This document shows positions 17,450-25,691 of a stretch of 64,000 bases of DNA, piece after piece. The DNA is from Echinicola soli (lineage in GTDB: Bacteria > Bacteroidota > Bacteroidia > Cytophagales > Cyclobacteriaceae). The notes beneath the pieces are model-generated. The model saw only the letters and a program-made list of their open reading frames with translations, made no database searches and had not been told where the DNA came from. Made by a program: the position numbers and the translations under genes. The stretch lies in assembly GCF_006575665.1 (NCBI RefSeq), contig NZ_CP041253.1, forward strand, positions 873,501 through 937,500. Direction: 5' to 3'. Numbering within the stretch: position 1 is the stretch's first letter; every line of letters begins with the position of its first letter.

Positions 17450-17954
17450 ATGGAAATCAACAACGCTAAAAATGAAGGCAATGATTTGTTAGAACGTGTT
17501 TAATTTATAGCACTTTTATTGAACAGCACTATCTAGAAAAGGAAGGTCACTATATTTTTGACCTTGCAAAACTCAACAAGGAACTACATGGTGATTATGC
17601 CTCCTTTTTATCGGATGAAGACAAACAAATGGTAGTATGGAATGACGCTTCGGAAGACTGTCTGGAAGCCTTTATGGATGGAGCCAATATAGTGGTCGAA
17701 TATTGCCTTGGAGCCGGCTATGATGAGGAAATCAAATCATGGGTCAATCAATGTAAAAAGATGGAAATTGAAACCCAATGGGCTCAAGTCTCCTGTAATA
17801 CCGAAACCGCTAAAAAAAGGATAGAAAAAGCCTGGGGTACCCCAATTATTTTTCTTCCATTAACTATATGGAAGACACGACAACAGTCTTTACCGAAATT
17901 TTAGAATCCATCCGAATAACCAAAGATTTGGGGTATACGGATAACATCAACTGA
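17450..17954 (+). pseudogene. Unknown protein gene with two frameshifts
   Basis: Reading from ATG 17450 (MEINNAKNEGNDLLERV) a stop appears at once at 17501. Adding one base in the T run at 17499-17501 joins it to LIYSTFIEQHYLEKEGHYI and the open frame up to about 17840 (KAWGTP). Adding one base at 17839-17846 continues to NYFSSINYMEDTTTVFTEIL and a stop at 17952-17954. The restored product is about 168 residues, soluble, acidic, of no family I recognise. It sits 12 bases before the ADP-ribosylglycohydrolase gene, so it was probably part of the same transcript. The remaining open part alone (17629-17904) has no ribosome site of note. Confidence 0.6.
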
Positions 17955-17966
17955 TAAACATTAACT

Positions 17967-19061
17967 ATGTCATTTGAAGAAAAGTTGAACAAGTACCAAG
18001 GATGTTTGCTTGGTGGAGCGGTGGGTGATGCCCTGGGTGCTCCTATAGAATTTTTGTCCCAGGGACATATTCTTGATCGATTTGGTCAAATGGGGGTTAC
18101 GGACTATGTAGAATTTGGTAATGGAACGGGAGAATTCACTGACGACACCCAGATGACATTATTTACTGCAGAAGGGCTTTTGAGAGCCAAGCATAGGGCC
18201 ATGCTAAAAGGAATCGGTGGGGCTTTGCACCAAATCACCTACCATTCTTACCTAAGGTGGCTGGAAACCCAGCACTTTCCTCGTCAGGGCAATTCCATCA
18301 ATCCACAACAATTGTCCACTGGATGGCTAATTAACCAAAAGGGACTTTATACCCGAAGGGCTCCCGGAAACACTTGTTTATTGGCCTTGGCCAGCGGAAA
18401 AACAGGAACTATCAACAAGCCTATCAATGACAGCAAAGGCTGCGGAACAATCATGCGAATGGCACCGGTGGGATTGACTTTTTCTGATGATGCGGTCAAA
18501 GCTTTTGAGGAAGGATGTCACCTCTCTGCAATCACCCATGGCCACCCAAGCGGCTATTTGAGCGGAGGCTTTTTCGCTGCATTGATTGCTTACCTGACAC
18601 AGGGAAAATCCTTATTGGAAAGCATACAGCTCTGTACCGGAATTCTTGAGGAATGGGAAAAGCATACCGAAGTAAAACAGGCAGTCCAAACGGTACTGAT
18701 ATGCCACAACCAAGGAATTTCAGCAGATTTAAAGCCTGAAGATATCGCACAATTCGGTGAGGGCTGGGTGGCAGAAGAAGCCTTGGCTATCAGTCTGTAT
18801 TGCGCACTAAGGTACCCTAGTAATTTTGATAAAGGGGTGATTGCAGCTATTAATCATGGTGGAGACTCGGACAGCACCGGCTCCCTTACTGGCAATATTT
18901 TAGGCCTGATCAATGGTCTGGGAGGAATTCCTGAACCTTGGAAACAAAAATTAAAATACGCAGACATCGTTTTGGATATGGGAAAGGACTTGGCCATTGG
19001 CATAAAAGGTAACAGTTATGAAGAGGATGAAGATTGGTGGGAAAGGTATCCTGGATTTTAA
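17967..19061 (+). CDS. ADP-ribosylglycohydrolase family protein
   Basis: 364 residues. This family removes ADP-ribose from proteins, nucleic acids or small molecules by a two-Mg2+ mechanism. The metal-binding signatures are present: GGAVGDALGAP near residues 16-26, TDDTQM at 58-63, and HGGDSDSTGSLTGNILG from about 297, with D300 and D302. The gene is intact. It follows the broken unknown gene by 12 bases and is followed 27 bases later by a HAD nucleotidase. Which acceptor it acts on cannot be told; relatives include DraG, ARH3-type and free-metabolite enzymes. No ADP-ribosyltransferase gene is visible nearby, unless the unknown gene is one. Confidence 0.9.
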   Translation: MSFEEKLNKYQGCLLGGAVGDALGAPIEFLSQGHILDRFGQMGVTDYVEFGNGTGEFTDDTQMTLFTAEGLLRAKHRAMLKGIGGALHQITYHSYLRWLETQHFPRQGNSINPQQLSTGWLINQKGLYTRRAPGNTCLLALASGKTGTINKPINDSKGCGTIMRMAPVGLTFSDDAVKAFEEGCHLSAITHGHPSGYLSGGFFAALIAYLTQGKSLLESIQLCTGILEEWEKHTEVKQAVQTVLICHNQGISADLKPEDIAQFGEGWVAEEALAISLYCALRYPSNFDKGVIAAINHGGDSDSTGSLTGNILGLINGLGGIPEPWKQKLKYADIVLDMGKDLAIGIKGNSYEEDEDWWERYPGF

Positions 19062-19088
19062 AGATTGAATATTATTAAAGCATAGAAG

Positions 19089-19571
19089 ATGAAGAAAAAA
19101 ATTGTTTACATAGACATGGATAATGTGCTCGTGGACTTTCCTTCAGGGATAGACAGGCTGGACAACGAGACGAGGGAAGCTTACTCAGGCAGAATGGATG
19201 AAGTCCCTGGTATATTTTCAAAAATGGATCCTTATCCATTGGCGATCGAATCGGTACAAAAATTGGCAGATAAATTCGATTTGTATATACTTTCAACTGC
19301 TCCTTGGCTCAACCCAACCGCATGGATAGATAAAGTAAAATGGGTACACAAGCATTTTGGAAATAAAGAAGAAGACCTGTTTTACAAAAGATTGATCCTT
19401 TCCCACAACAAGCACCTCAACATAGGGGACTACCTTATAGATGACCGCCCTAACAATGGAGCAAAGGATTTTAGTGGAGAATGGCTGCACTTTGGAAGCG
19501 ACAAGCTTCCAAACTGGGAATCGATTACTGATTATTTATTAGAGGTTCAAGTTGATCGTATTTCCAAGTAA
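19089..19571 (+). CDS. 5'(3')-deoxyribonucleotidase-like HAD protein
   Basis: 160 residues. HAD-superfamily fold of the NT5C type, dephosphorylating deoxyribonucleotides. The nucleophile and acid/base Asp pair is D9-M-D11 (VYIDMDNVLVDF). A second motif lies in LYILSTAPW, and the acidic motif is in YLIDDRPNNG. Length fits bacterial NT5C-like proteins. It stands 27 bases after the ADP-ribosylglycohydrolase gene on the same strand. The last codons overlap the SRAP remnant (from 19552), so the extreme C-terminus (LEVQVDRISK) may be of rearranged origin. Confidence 0.85.
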   Translation: MKKKIVYIDMDNVLVDFPSGIDRLDNETREAYSGRMDEVPGIFSKMDPYPLAIESVQKLADKFDLYILSTAPWLNPTAWIDKVKWVHKHFGNKEEDLFYKRLILSHNKHLNIGDYLIDDRPNNGAKDFSGEWLHFGSDKLPNWESITDYLLEVQVDRISK

Positions 19572-19902
19572 AAAGCACCCTTATCAATTTTATTTACCCG
19601 AGCGTGATGTTTTCACTTTTGCCGGACTTTGGTCAAAATGCGTGCTCCCTGATAAATCCGAGTATTATTCCTTTACCATACTAACTACCAACCCAAATAG
19701 GTTGACTAGTGAGGTTCATGACCGGATGCCAGTAATCCTTTCCGAAGAAGATTCAAAATATTGGATGGATATGGACCAAAATCCCAACGACCTATTGGAA
19801 CTACTTACTCCCTACCCAGCCGATGCCATGGATGCATACGAAATTTCTATGGTCATTAATAATGTTAGAAATGAAGGGGAGGAATCATTATGTCGTTTAT
19901 GA
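19552..19902 (+). pseudogene. SOS response-associated peptidase (SRAP) C-terminal fragment
   Basis: 116 codons that align in character with the second half of SRAP/HMCES/YedK proteins, which crosslink to abasic sites in single-stranded DNA. Recognisable pieces are FTFAGLW, YYSFTILTTNPN, VHDRMPVIL, YPADAMDAYEIS, and NNVRNEGEE at the end. The first half, with the essential Cys2 and the Asn/Glu residues that form the crosslink site, is missing; the join is at about residue 8, where the reading frame overlaps the HAD gene end by 20 bases. Thus it is very probably non-functional, left after a deletion. Confidence 0.75.
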
Positions 19903-20931
19903 TATGCAAGGTTAGTTTGTGTCTCATGAATAAGACAATAATAATTACTGATTTACGATGTCAAAAGAACTACAATTGACGACATTTTAAGTTGCCCAGG
20001 CAGGCAACTCCTGCTGCAAAAGCTTCACAGAGCCATAGAAATAGCCCAAAATAAACTGAATAAAGAAGATAGGTAATAAGCCCGATGAAAAAATTTTTGA
20101 TATCGAATTTAACCTGTTTTTATGCCGGGGAAATCGCTTTTAAAAAAATATTGTATAAATCACAATTTCTAATTCGTTGTCATCCCGACTTGAGGAGGGA
20201 TCTCAATTTTAAATAAGAGATTCCTTCCCGATGTATCGTGATCGGAATAGCCTGCCCCGGTGGATATCGGGGACAATGGCATTGTTAGAATGGCGTAGCT
20301 AGTGGAATACGCAGTAGCTCATCTAAAAGCGATTGCCCTGGTTTTTATGCAATTTCTCCCCTTAAGCTATGTAATTCTCATTTTTAGAAGTCCCTAGGCT
20401 ATATAAATGATGTTTATTATGGAATAAAGGCCTTTTTAGCGACTATTTATAGCTCGTTGAATACTAGGCAATTTCCTGCTTTTTGAAAGAATGCAAGTAA
20501 TGGAACTGTTGTAAACTATGCAATTTGCTGAATATTCTTTAACTGGCAGAAAAGCATATTGTCTAATCTAACGAATTTTAGCCCATTAGCCGATTCATTC
20601 CCCTTCTAATTACTTAAGTCCACAGAGGTTAAAACACTATTTTAACGATGTTTTTAGCATTATTTTATCGTTGAATCATTTGTGATCTCTGATCTTAATC
20701 ATTTTTATCTAAAACAAACTAGCAAAAACCACATGATTTATTCGATAAAATCCAATATTTGGCATATCCGCCTATTAAAGGCTGATGGCTTGTCAATTTT
20801 AAAGGTTTAAATTGAAAATTACTGTGTATGTATTACATAAAATAATATATTTATAACTAATTTATCCTTATAACCAGTTTTGGCATTTATAGCATTTAAT
20901 ACAAATTGATTACCTCCCTACTGCCCTACCT
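19903..20931. other. Gene-poor AT-rich region with a possible remnant and palindromic repeat
   Basis: About 1030 bases without a good gene. At about 19945-20076 there is a start-less open frame ending TAA that encodes DDILSCPGRQLLLQKLHRAI, perhaps the tail of a lost gene. At 20190-20260 an intergenic palindromic repeat (described separately) occurs. Elsewhere the DNA has dense stops in all frames and no RNA gene that I can see. No TAnnTTTG element was found just before the gene at 20932. Confidence 0.45.
20190..20232. repeat. Palindromic intergenic repeat, copy 1
   Basis: GGAGGGATCTC (20194-20204) faces AGAGATTCCTTCCC (20217-20230) with one bulge, preceded by GTCATCCCGACTTGA. A relative of the same GGAGGGATCT palindrome occurs at 31219-31261. 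Similar sequences are widespread in Cytophagales genomes. Confidence 0.6.
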
Positions 20932-22617
20932 ATGTTGCAAGACATTAACATATTTTACGTTTCTATCTCATTGGTTCCAGCATTGTTTAATGCAGCTATA
21001 TTTTGCTATATCTTTTATGTATACCCCAGTACCAGGGAGACCAATATTTTTCTGTTGTTTTTGGTTTCATTAATTGTTTGGCAAATACAAGATACCTTAA
21101 TGAGGTTGAATATTGATTATGAAACCGCCTGCCATATTTCCCGATCATTGGATTTTGGATGGATGTTCATCGGTGCCTTGATACTTCATTTTTTGTGTTA
21201 CTATACCAACCACCATGTCATCAAAAACCGATCTTTCCTTATAATTATTTATGGAGTTTCGGCCTTATTGTACATTTGCTATCTGGCCAATTTGGATGAA
21301 GTAATCCTCAGCTATGACAAAAACTGGGGATACATTACCGGGATTCGTCCAGGTTCTTATGACCTGCTTAGCCGGGCTTGGGTAGCAATTTTGGCCTTGG
21401 CTAGCCTGGGGATACTGGTGGTAGAATATTTTAACAAGCGAAATAGCCCCATCATGAGAAAACAGATACTGGTGTTATTTTTGGGCGCATTTCTTCCCGT
21501 CCTTCAAGGTGCCGTTACCCAACTTTATTTTTCTGCAGTAGGCATGACTGATATACCGGTAACTTCTACTACCCTTACTTGTTTTTCCTTTGCCTCAGTT
21601 ATTGCGCTGAGGAAATTTAAACTGTTTGACGTATCATCGTCGATCGCCTCTGGCAAGATCGTAAAACAGATCGAAAATGGTGTGATGGCCCTTTCTCCTG
21701 ATGACAAAATCGTATACCTCAATCCCAGCGCATGCAAATTATTTGGAGTAGACAGGCATGACGGGGATCTCGGCACCTTAAAGAAGTTTTTTGAAACGGA
21801 ATCAGCATATAAAAATTTCTTGAAAGACCTTCGGTTCCAATTGGGCAAAAGGAAAATGGAAAGCTGTAGCGCCCAATTGATCTCCCAAGACGGAAAACTG
21901 CTGCAAATACTATTTACCGCCAGTGTGTTTGACTATGGAATGGGCAAAAAAGGCACCCTCGTGATTTTCAATGACATCACCGAACTAAAAGAGGCCAACC
22001 ACGTCATTCAAATGGTCAATAAACGGTATGACTTTATCACCAGGGCATCCGAAGAAGCAGTTTGGGAGTGGTCATTCGAGGATAAAACGATCTATTGGAA
22101 TGAAAACTACGAAGGATTATTCGGGCATAAAGCCCCCTTTGGGAAGTCCTCATACCAGCATTGGATAGACCAATTGCATCCAGAAGACAAAGACCGTGTT
22201 TTGGACAAGATGAACGAGCATATTTCCAAAAAGCTAGAAACACGCTGGGAAGAAAAATACCGTTTTCGCAAATCTGACGGCACATACGCCAACGTATTTG
22301 ACAAAGGGTTCATCATCTATGATGAACATGGAGAAGCCGTAAGAATGGTCGGCACGATGCAAGATCTCTCCAAGATAAAAGTTTATATAGACAAGATCGA
22401 GCGTCAAAACCAAGAATTCACTGAAATTACCTGGATGCAGTCCCATGAAGTAAGGGCTCCGCTATCAAGACTGATGGGAATGGTAAATTATATCAAAGAA
22501 TACGGATATGACGAGGAAGCTGACAAATGTTTTTTAAATGAAATAGCAGCTTCATGTGACGAGTTGGACCGAGTAGTGCACCGTATAATCGACAGGGTCC
22601 AGAAACTAAGAAATTAA
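20932..22617 (+). CDS. 7TM-PAS-PAS sensor protein ending after the histidine box
   Basis: 561 residues. Residues about 1-215 form seven hydrophobic segments of the kind found at the front of some sensor kinases. About 225-345 and 355-485 are two PAS domains; the second (YWNENYEGLFGH, RYRFRKSDGTY-like text) is a PAS-3 type. About 488-561 resembles a dimerisation and phosphoacceptor region with H505 in MQSHEVRAPLSRLMGMV. The protein stops there: the ATP-binding N, G1 and G2 boxes are absent and no separate ATPase gene follows. It may be a partner of another kinase, or work without phosphorylation. Alone on the strand, with gltX 230 bases on. Confidence 0.82.
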   Translation: MLQDINIFYVSISLVPALFNAAIFCYIFYVYPSTRETNIFLLFLVSLIVWQIQDTLMRLNIDYETACHISRSLDFGWMFIGALILHFLCYYTNHHVIKNRSFLIIIYGVSALLYICYLANLDEVILSYDKNWGYITGIRPGSYDLLSRAWVAILALASLGILVVEYFNKRNSPIMRKQILVLFLGAFLPVLQGAVTQLYFSAVGMTDIPVTSTTLTCFSFASVIALRKFKLFDVSSSIASGKIVKQIENGVMALSPDDKIVYLNPSACKLFGVDRHDGDLGTLKKFFETESAYKNFLKDLRFQLGKRKMESCSAQLISQDGKLLQILFTASVFDYGMGKKGTLVIFNDITELKEANHVIQMVNKRYDFITRASEEAVWEWSFEDKTIYWNENYEGLFGHKAPFGKSSYQHWIDQLHPEDKDRVLDKMNEHISKKLETRWEEKYRFRKSDGTYANVFDKGFIIYDEHGEAVRMVGTMQDLSKIKVYIDKIERQNQEFTEITWMQSHEVRAPLSRLMGMVNYIKEYGYDEEADKCFLNEIAASCDELDRVVHRIIDRVQKLRN

Positions 22618-22775
22618 ACATCCTACTGGTATACATTCCAAGGATCATTTCCTTTAACACTGATGACCGATAGCACTTAAACTTCCAGGCTATCTGTTTG
22701 GCATAGACGCGCAGGTTAATGGAAGCGGCCTGCTGAAAACTGCACCCGAATTACCTTTCCTTTGGCATCTTTTTG

Positions 22776-22783
22776 TATCTTTG
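22776..22783 (+). promoter_or_regulatory. -7 element for gltX
   Basis: TATCTTTG fits TAnnTTTG. It implies a transcript starting near 22790, which would leave out the in-frame ATG at 22788 and support the ATG at 22848. Confidence 0.5.
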
Positions 22784-22847
22784 CTGATTGAATCGAAATC
22801 TGAATTTCCCGGTAATCTCACCTTATATTAAAAGGAAAAATCAAAGC

Positions 22848-24389
22848 ATGAATAAAGAAGTACGCGTTCGTTTTGCCCCATCTCCCACAGGAGCCCTTCA
22901 TATTGGCGGTGTCCGCACGGCCCTATACAATTACCTTTTTGCCAAGAAAAATCAGGGGAAGTTTCTTCTGAGGATAGAAGATACTGACCAGACGAGGTTT
23001 GTAAAGGGTGCGGAGGAATACATCAAAGAGGCATTGGAATGGATTGGGATCACTCCAGACGAAAGCCCTTGGAAAGAAGGACCCCATGGCCCTTACAGGC
23101 AATCTGAGCGAAAGCCCCTTTATATGCAGTACGCGATGGACCTTGTGGATAAAGGTCATGCGTATTATGCTTTTGATACTTCCGAAGAACTCGATGCCAT
23201 GCGGGAGAGGCTTACTGCAGCGAGGGTGGTTTCCCCTCAGTACAATTCGATCACCAGAACCCAAATGAAAAATTCCCTCACACTTCCAGAAGATGAGGTG
23301 AAATCCCGGTTGGAATCAGGTGATCCCTATGTGATCCGCCTAAAGGTTCCAAGAAAAGAAGAAATCCGTCTAAATGACATGATCCGTGGCTGGGTAATGG
23401 TGCATTCCAATACCTTGGACGACAAAGTGCTGATGAAATCTGACGGCATGCCTACTTACCACCTTGCCAATATCGTAGATGACCATCTGATGGGAATCAC
23501 GCATGTAATTCGTGGAGAGGAATGGCTGCCTTCTGCACCTATTCACGTTTTATTGTACAGATACTTGGGATGGGAAGACACTATGCCGCAGTTTGCACAC
23601 CTTCCACTACTGCTAAAACCTGACGGTAATGGCAAACTCTCCAAGAGAGATGCCGATAAGAATGGCTTCCCTATTTTCCCAATGGACTGGACCGATCCTC
23701 GTACGGGAGATTTCTCCCAGGGATTTAGGCAAGCAGGTTATTTCCCGGATGCATTTGTGAACTTTCTGGCCTTCTTGGGTTGGAATCCCGGCGATAACCA
23801 AGAACTCTTCAGCATGGAAGAACTGATCAATGCATTCTCCGTGGAGCGCATCGGTAAATCAGGAACGAAATTTGATATCAATAAAGCCAAATGGTTTAAC
23901 GAACAATACCTTAAGGCAAAGTCAAACCATGATCTGGCACAATACCTGATCGAAGACCTGAAGAAGGAAAACATCGAAATCCTCCAGGCCAAAGCCGAAC
24001 AAATCGTGGCCATTATGAAAGAGAGGGCCACTTTCCCAGGAGATCTTTGGAAGGAAGGACGTTTCATGCTGATCGCTCCTACTGAATTTGACGAGAAAGT
24101 AGCGGATAAAAAATGGAATGATGATGTCGTGACCGTACTTACGGCCTACAAGGCGTCCCTTGGTAAATTTGAAGGAGAATTTAGCCCTCAAAGTGCCAAA
24201 TCAATGCTGGAATCTGCTGCGGAAAGCCAAGAAATAAAGCTTGGAAAAGTAATGCAGGCAGTGCGTCTGGCTGTCACGGGAGTGGGTGCCGGCCCTGACC
24301 TGATGGAGATTTTTACCATTATTGGTAAAAATGAGTTAATCAAAAGGATCGATTTTGCGTTAAATACCTTAGAGGTCAAAGCAAAGTAA
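22848..24389 (+). CDS. gltX: Glutamyl-tRNA synthetase
   Basis: 513 residues from ATG 22848. It loads glutamate on tRNA-Glu. The class I HIGH motif (PSPTGALHIGG) covers residues 11-21, and the KMSKS equivalent is KLSKR at about 263-267. An all-helical anticodon-binding domain follows. An earlier in-frame ATG at 22788 would add 20 residues unlike the family, and the promoter box argues against it. Length and motifs are standard. Whether it is the discriminating or non-discriminating form cannot be judged here. Confidence 0.96.
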   Translation: MNKEVRVRFAPSPTGALHIGGVRTALYNYLFAKKNQGKFLLRIEDTDQTRFVKGAEEYIKEALEWIGITPDESPWKEGPHGPYRQSERKPLYMQYAMDLVDKGHAYYAFDTSEELDAMRERLTAARVVSPQYNSITRTQMKNSLTLPEDEVKSRLESGDPYVIRLKVPRKEEIRLNDMIRGWVMVHSNTLDDKVLMKSDGMPTYHLANIVDDHLMGITHVIRGEEWLPSAPIHVLLYRYLGWEDTMPQFAHLPLLLKPDGNGKLSKRDADKNGFPIFPMDWTDPRTGDFSQGFRQAGYFPDAFVNFLAFLGWNPGDNQELFSMEELINAFSVERIGKSGTKFDINKAKWFNEQYLKAKSNHDLAQYLIEDLKKENIEILQAKAEQIVAIMKERATFPGDLWKEGRFMLIAPTEFDEKVADKKWNDDVVTVLTAYKASLGKFEGEFSPQSAKSMLESAAESQEIKLGKVMQAVRLAVTGVGAGPDLMEIFTIIGKNELIKRIDFALNTLEVKAK

Positions 24390-24467
24390 TCGTACGTCAC
24401 TGCCATTTGCGTAGCTTTTGATCTTTTGATACCAAAAAAATGGCTGTATAAACAGAAAGGATGCGTC

Positions 24468-24671
24468 ATGGCTAAAAAAAGCAAAAAAGAGGAAAACCCT
24501 AAAGTAAATCCCGAATTAGATGGCTTCAAAATGAACATCGATTCATTTGGGGAAATTTCAAGCTCTTTTCCCATTGATAAAATCAATGAGTTTTTGAACA
24601 AAAATGTAGAGGATAAAAAGCTCAAGGACAGGGACGACCTGGACGAGATCAAAAATGACAAGAAAAAATAG
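24468..24671 (+). CDS. Small conserved hypothetical protein, highly charged
   Basis: 67 residues from ATG 24468 (MAKKSKKEENPKVNPELDGF). Lys-rich ends frame a short middle (KMNIDSFGEISSSFPIDKINEFLNKNV, quoted in part as FGEISSSFPIDKINEF). I know no function. It lies 78 bases after gltX and carries an intrinsic terminator right at its stop, so it is probably the last gene of the gltX transcript. An ATG 42 bases upstream exists but gives an atypical start. Confidence 0.7.
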   Translation: MAKKSKKEENPKVNPELDGFKMNIDSFGEISSSFPIDKINEFLNKNVEDKKLKDRDDLDEIKNDKKK

Positions 24672-24695
24672 TCCGCCACGGCGGGCTATTTTTTC
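24668..24695 (+). terminator. Intrinsic terminator after the small gene
   Basis: ATAGTCCGCC and GGCGGGCTAT form a 10-pair stem with one G-T pair, followed by TTTTTT; the stem includes the stop codon. Confidence 0.85.
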
Positions 24696-24740
24696 CTTTT
24701 TTACCTTACTTGGCAAAAAAAGCAGTTTAATCACATCATA

Positions 24741-25424
24741 TTGAAATCAAGCATTACACCTGTCTATAAATTTATCGTTCTCTGCCTGCTGCTGACAGGA
24801 ACGACAACATTGGCACATGCCCAACTTAGCGTGGGCTTCCGTGGGGGAATTTCTTACTCCGGCATGTCATATCGACCTACAGTGGCCATTCCAAAGAAAA
24901 AGGTCCATGGGGTAAAGAGCAAGCCGGTTTACGGCATTGCGATCGAGCACTACTTTAAGGACCATGCAGGAGTGGAGCTGGATATCCAATACTTGACTAC
25001 CGGCTACGTCGAATACAATGATGATGAAACGCTCTCTAACGAAACTGAACTGGATTACCTAAAAATCCCTCTTCTATCCAGTTTCTATTTTGGAAGGACA
25101 GGAAGATTCCATATTAAAATGGGCCCCCACTTTGGTTACTTGCTAAACGCTACTGATGTAAGGAGGGAATTCGAATCAAACAATGCTGACCTGCCTATTT
25201 TACCTACCTACGGCCAGCCAGGAGATGATCCCAAGAAATTTATGTATGGACTTACTGCCGGTGCTGGTATTTCCAAGGTTTTTGGCAAAAGTACCATCGT
25301 CGCTGAAGTAAGGGCTTCTTATGAACTGGGCAGGCCGGAAAGCCAAGACCGGATTTTTGATATGTCCGTCACTAACCTGGAATTTACGGTTTCCTACCTC
25401 TTCCAAGTGATGGAGAGAAAGTAA
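24741..25424 (+). CDS. Outer membrane beta-barrel protein (PorT-like/OMP_b-brl family)
   Basis: 227 residues. The signal peptide FIVLCLLLTGTTTLAHAQ ends near residue 28. Alternating hydrophobic/aromatic beta strands typical of an 8-stranded outer membrane barrel follow (VGFRGGISYSGM, YLKIPLLSSFYFGRTGRFHIKMGP, in part). The final residue of the strands precedes a short tail. A TTG start at 24741 is inferred because no ATG occurs before the signal peptide and the frame is closed further up. Role unknown; PorT itself is part of type 9 secretion, but this resemblance is only at fold level. Confidence 0.75.
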   Translation: MKSSITPVYKFIVLCLLLTGTTTLAHAQLSVGFRGGISYSGMSYRPTVAIPKKKVHGVKSKPVYGIAIEHYFKDHAGVELDIQYLTTGYVEYNDDETLSNETELDYLKIPLLSSFYFGRTGRFHIKMGPHFGYLLNATDVRREFESNNADLPILPTYGQPGDDPKKFMYGLTAGAGISKVFGKSTIVAEVRASYELGRPESQDRIFDMSVTNLEFTVSYLFQVMERK

Positions 25425-25470
25425 GGGAGAACCTCAGTTCGATTTAAAAATCGTCATGCGAGCCTGCCTT

Positions 25471-25530
25471 TGGCTTGTCTGAAGCCAAACAGGCTTGTCT
25501 GGTGCCAAACAGGCTTGTCTGAAGCCAAAC
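25471..25530. repeat. Three tandem 20-base units
   Basis: Three adjacent copies of a 20-base unit (T/AGGCTTGTCTGAAGCCAAAC; middle copy has GG-T in place of GAA). Each contains the inverted pair GGC(T)T / AGCC so each may form a small hairpin. It lies between the outer membrane protein gene and the DUF4221 gene. Confidence 0.85.
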
Positions 25531-25691
25531 AAGGCTTAGAACCGGACTTGAGGGATATCAAAATGTGAGTATTGAGACAATGAGACAGGAAGCGGGATCA
25601 TGTGCGGAGTTCAAAGGAGTGCATCTTCATCCATAGCCAGTAATATTCGGAACAAATCGGAAGCTGAACAAGTCGAATCCGAGGAATCACA

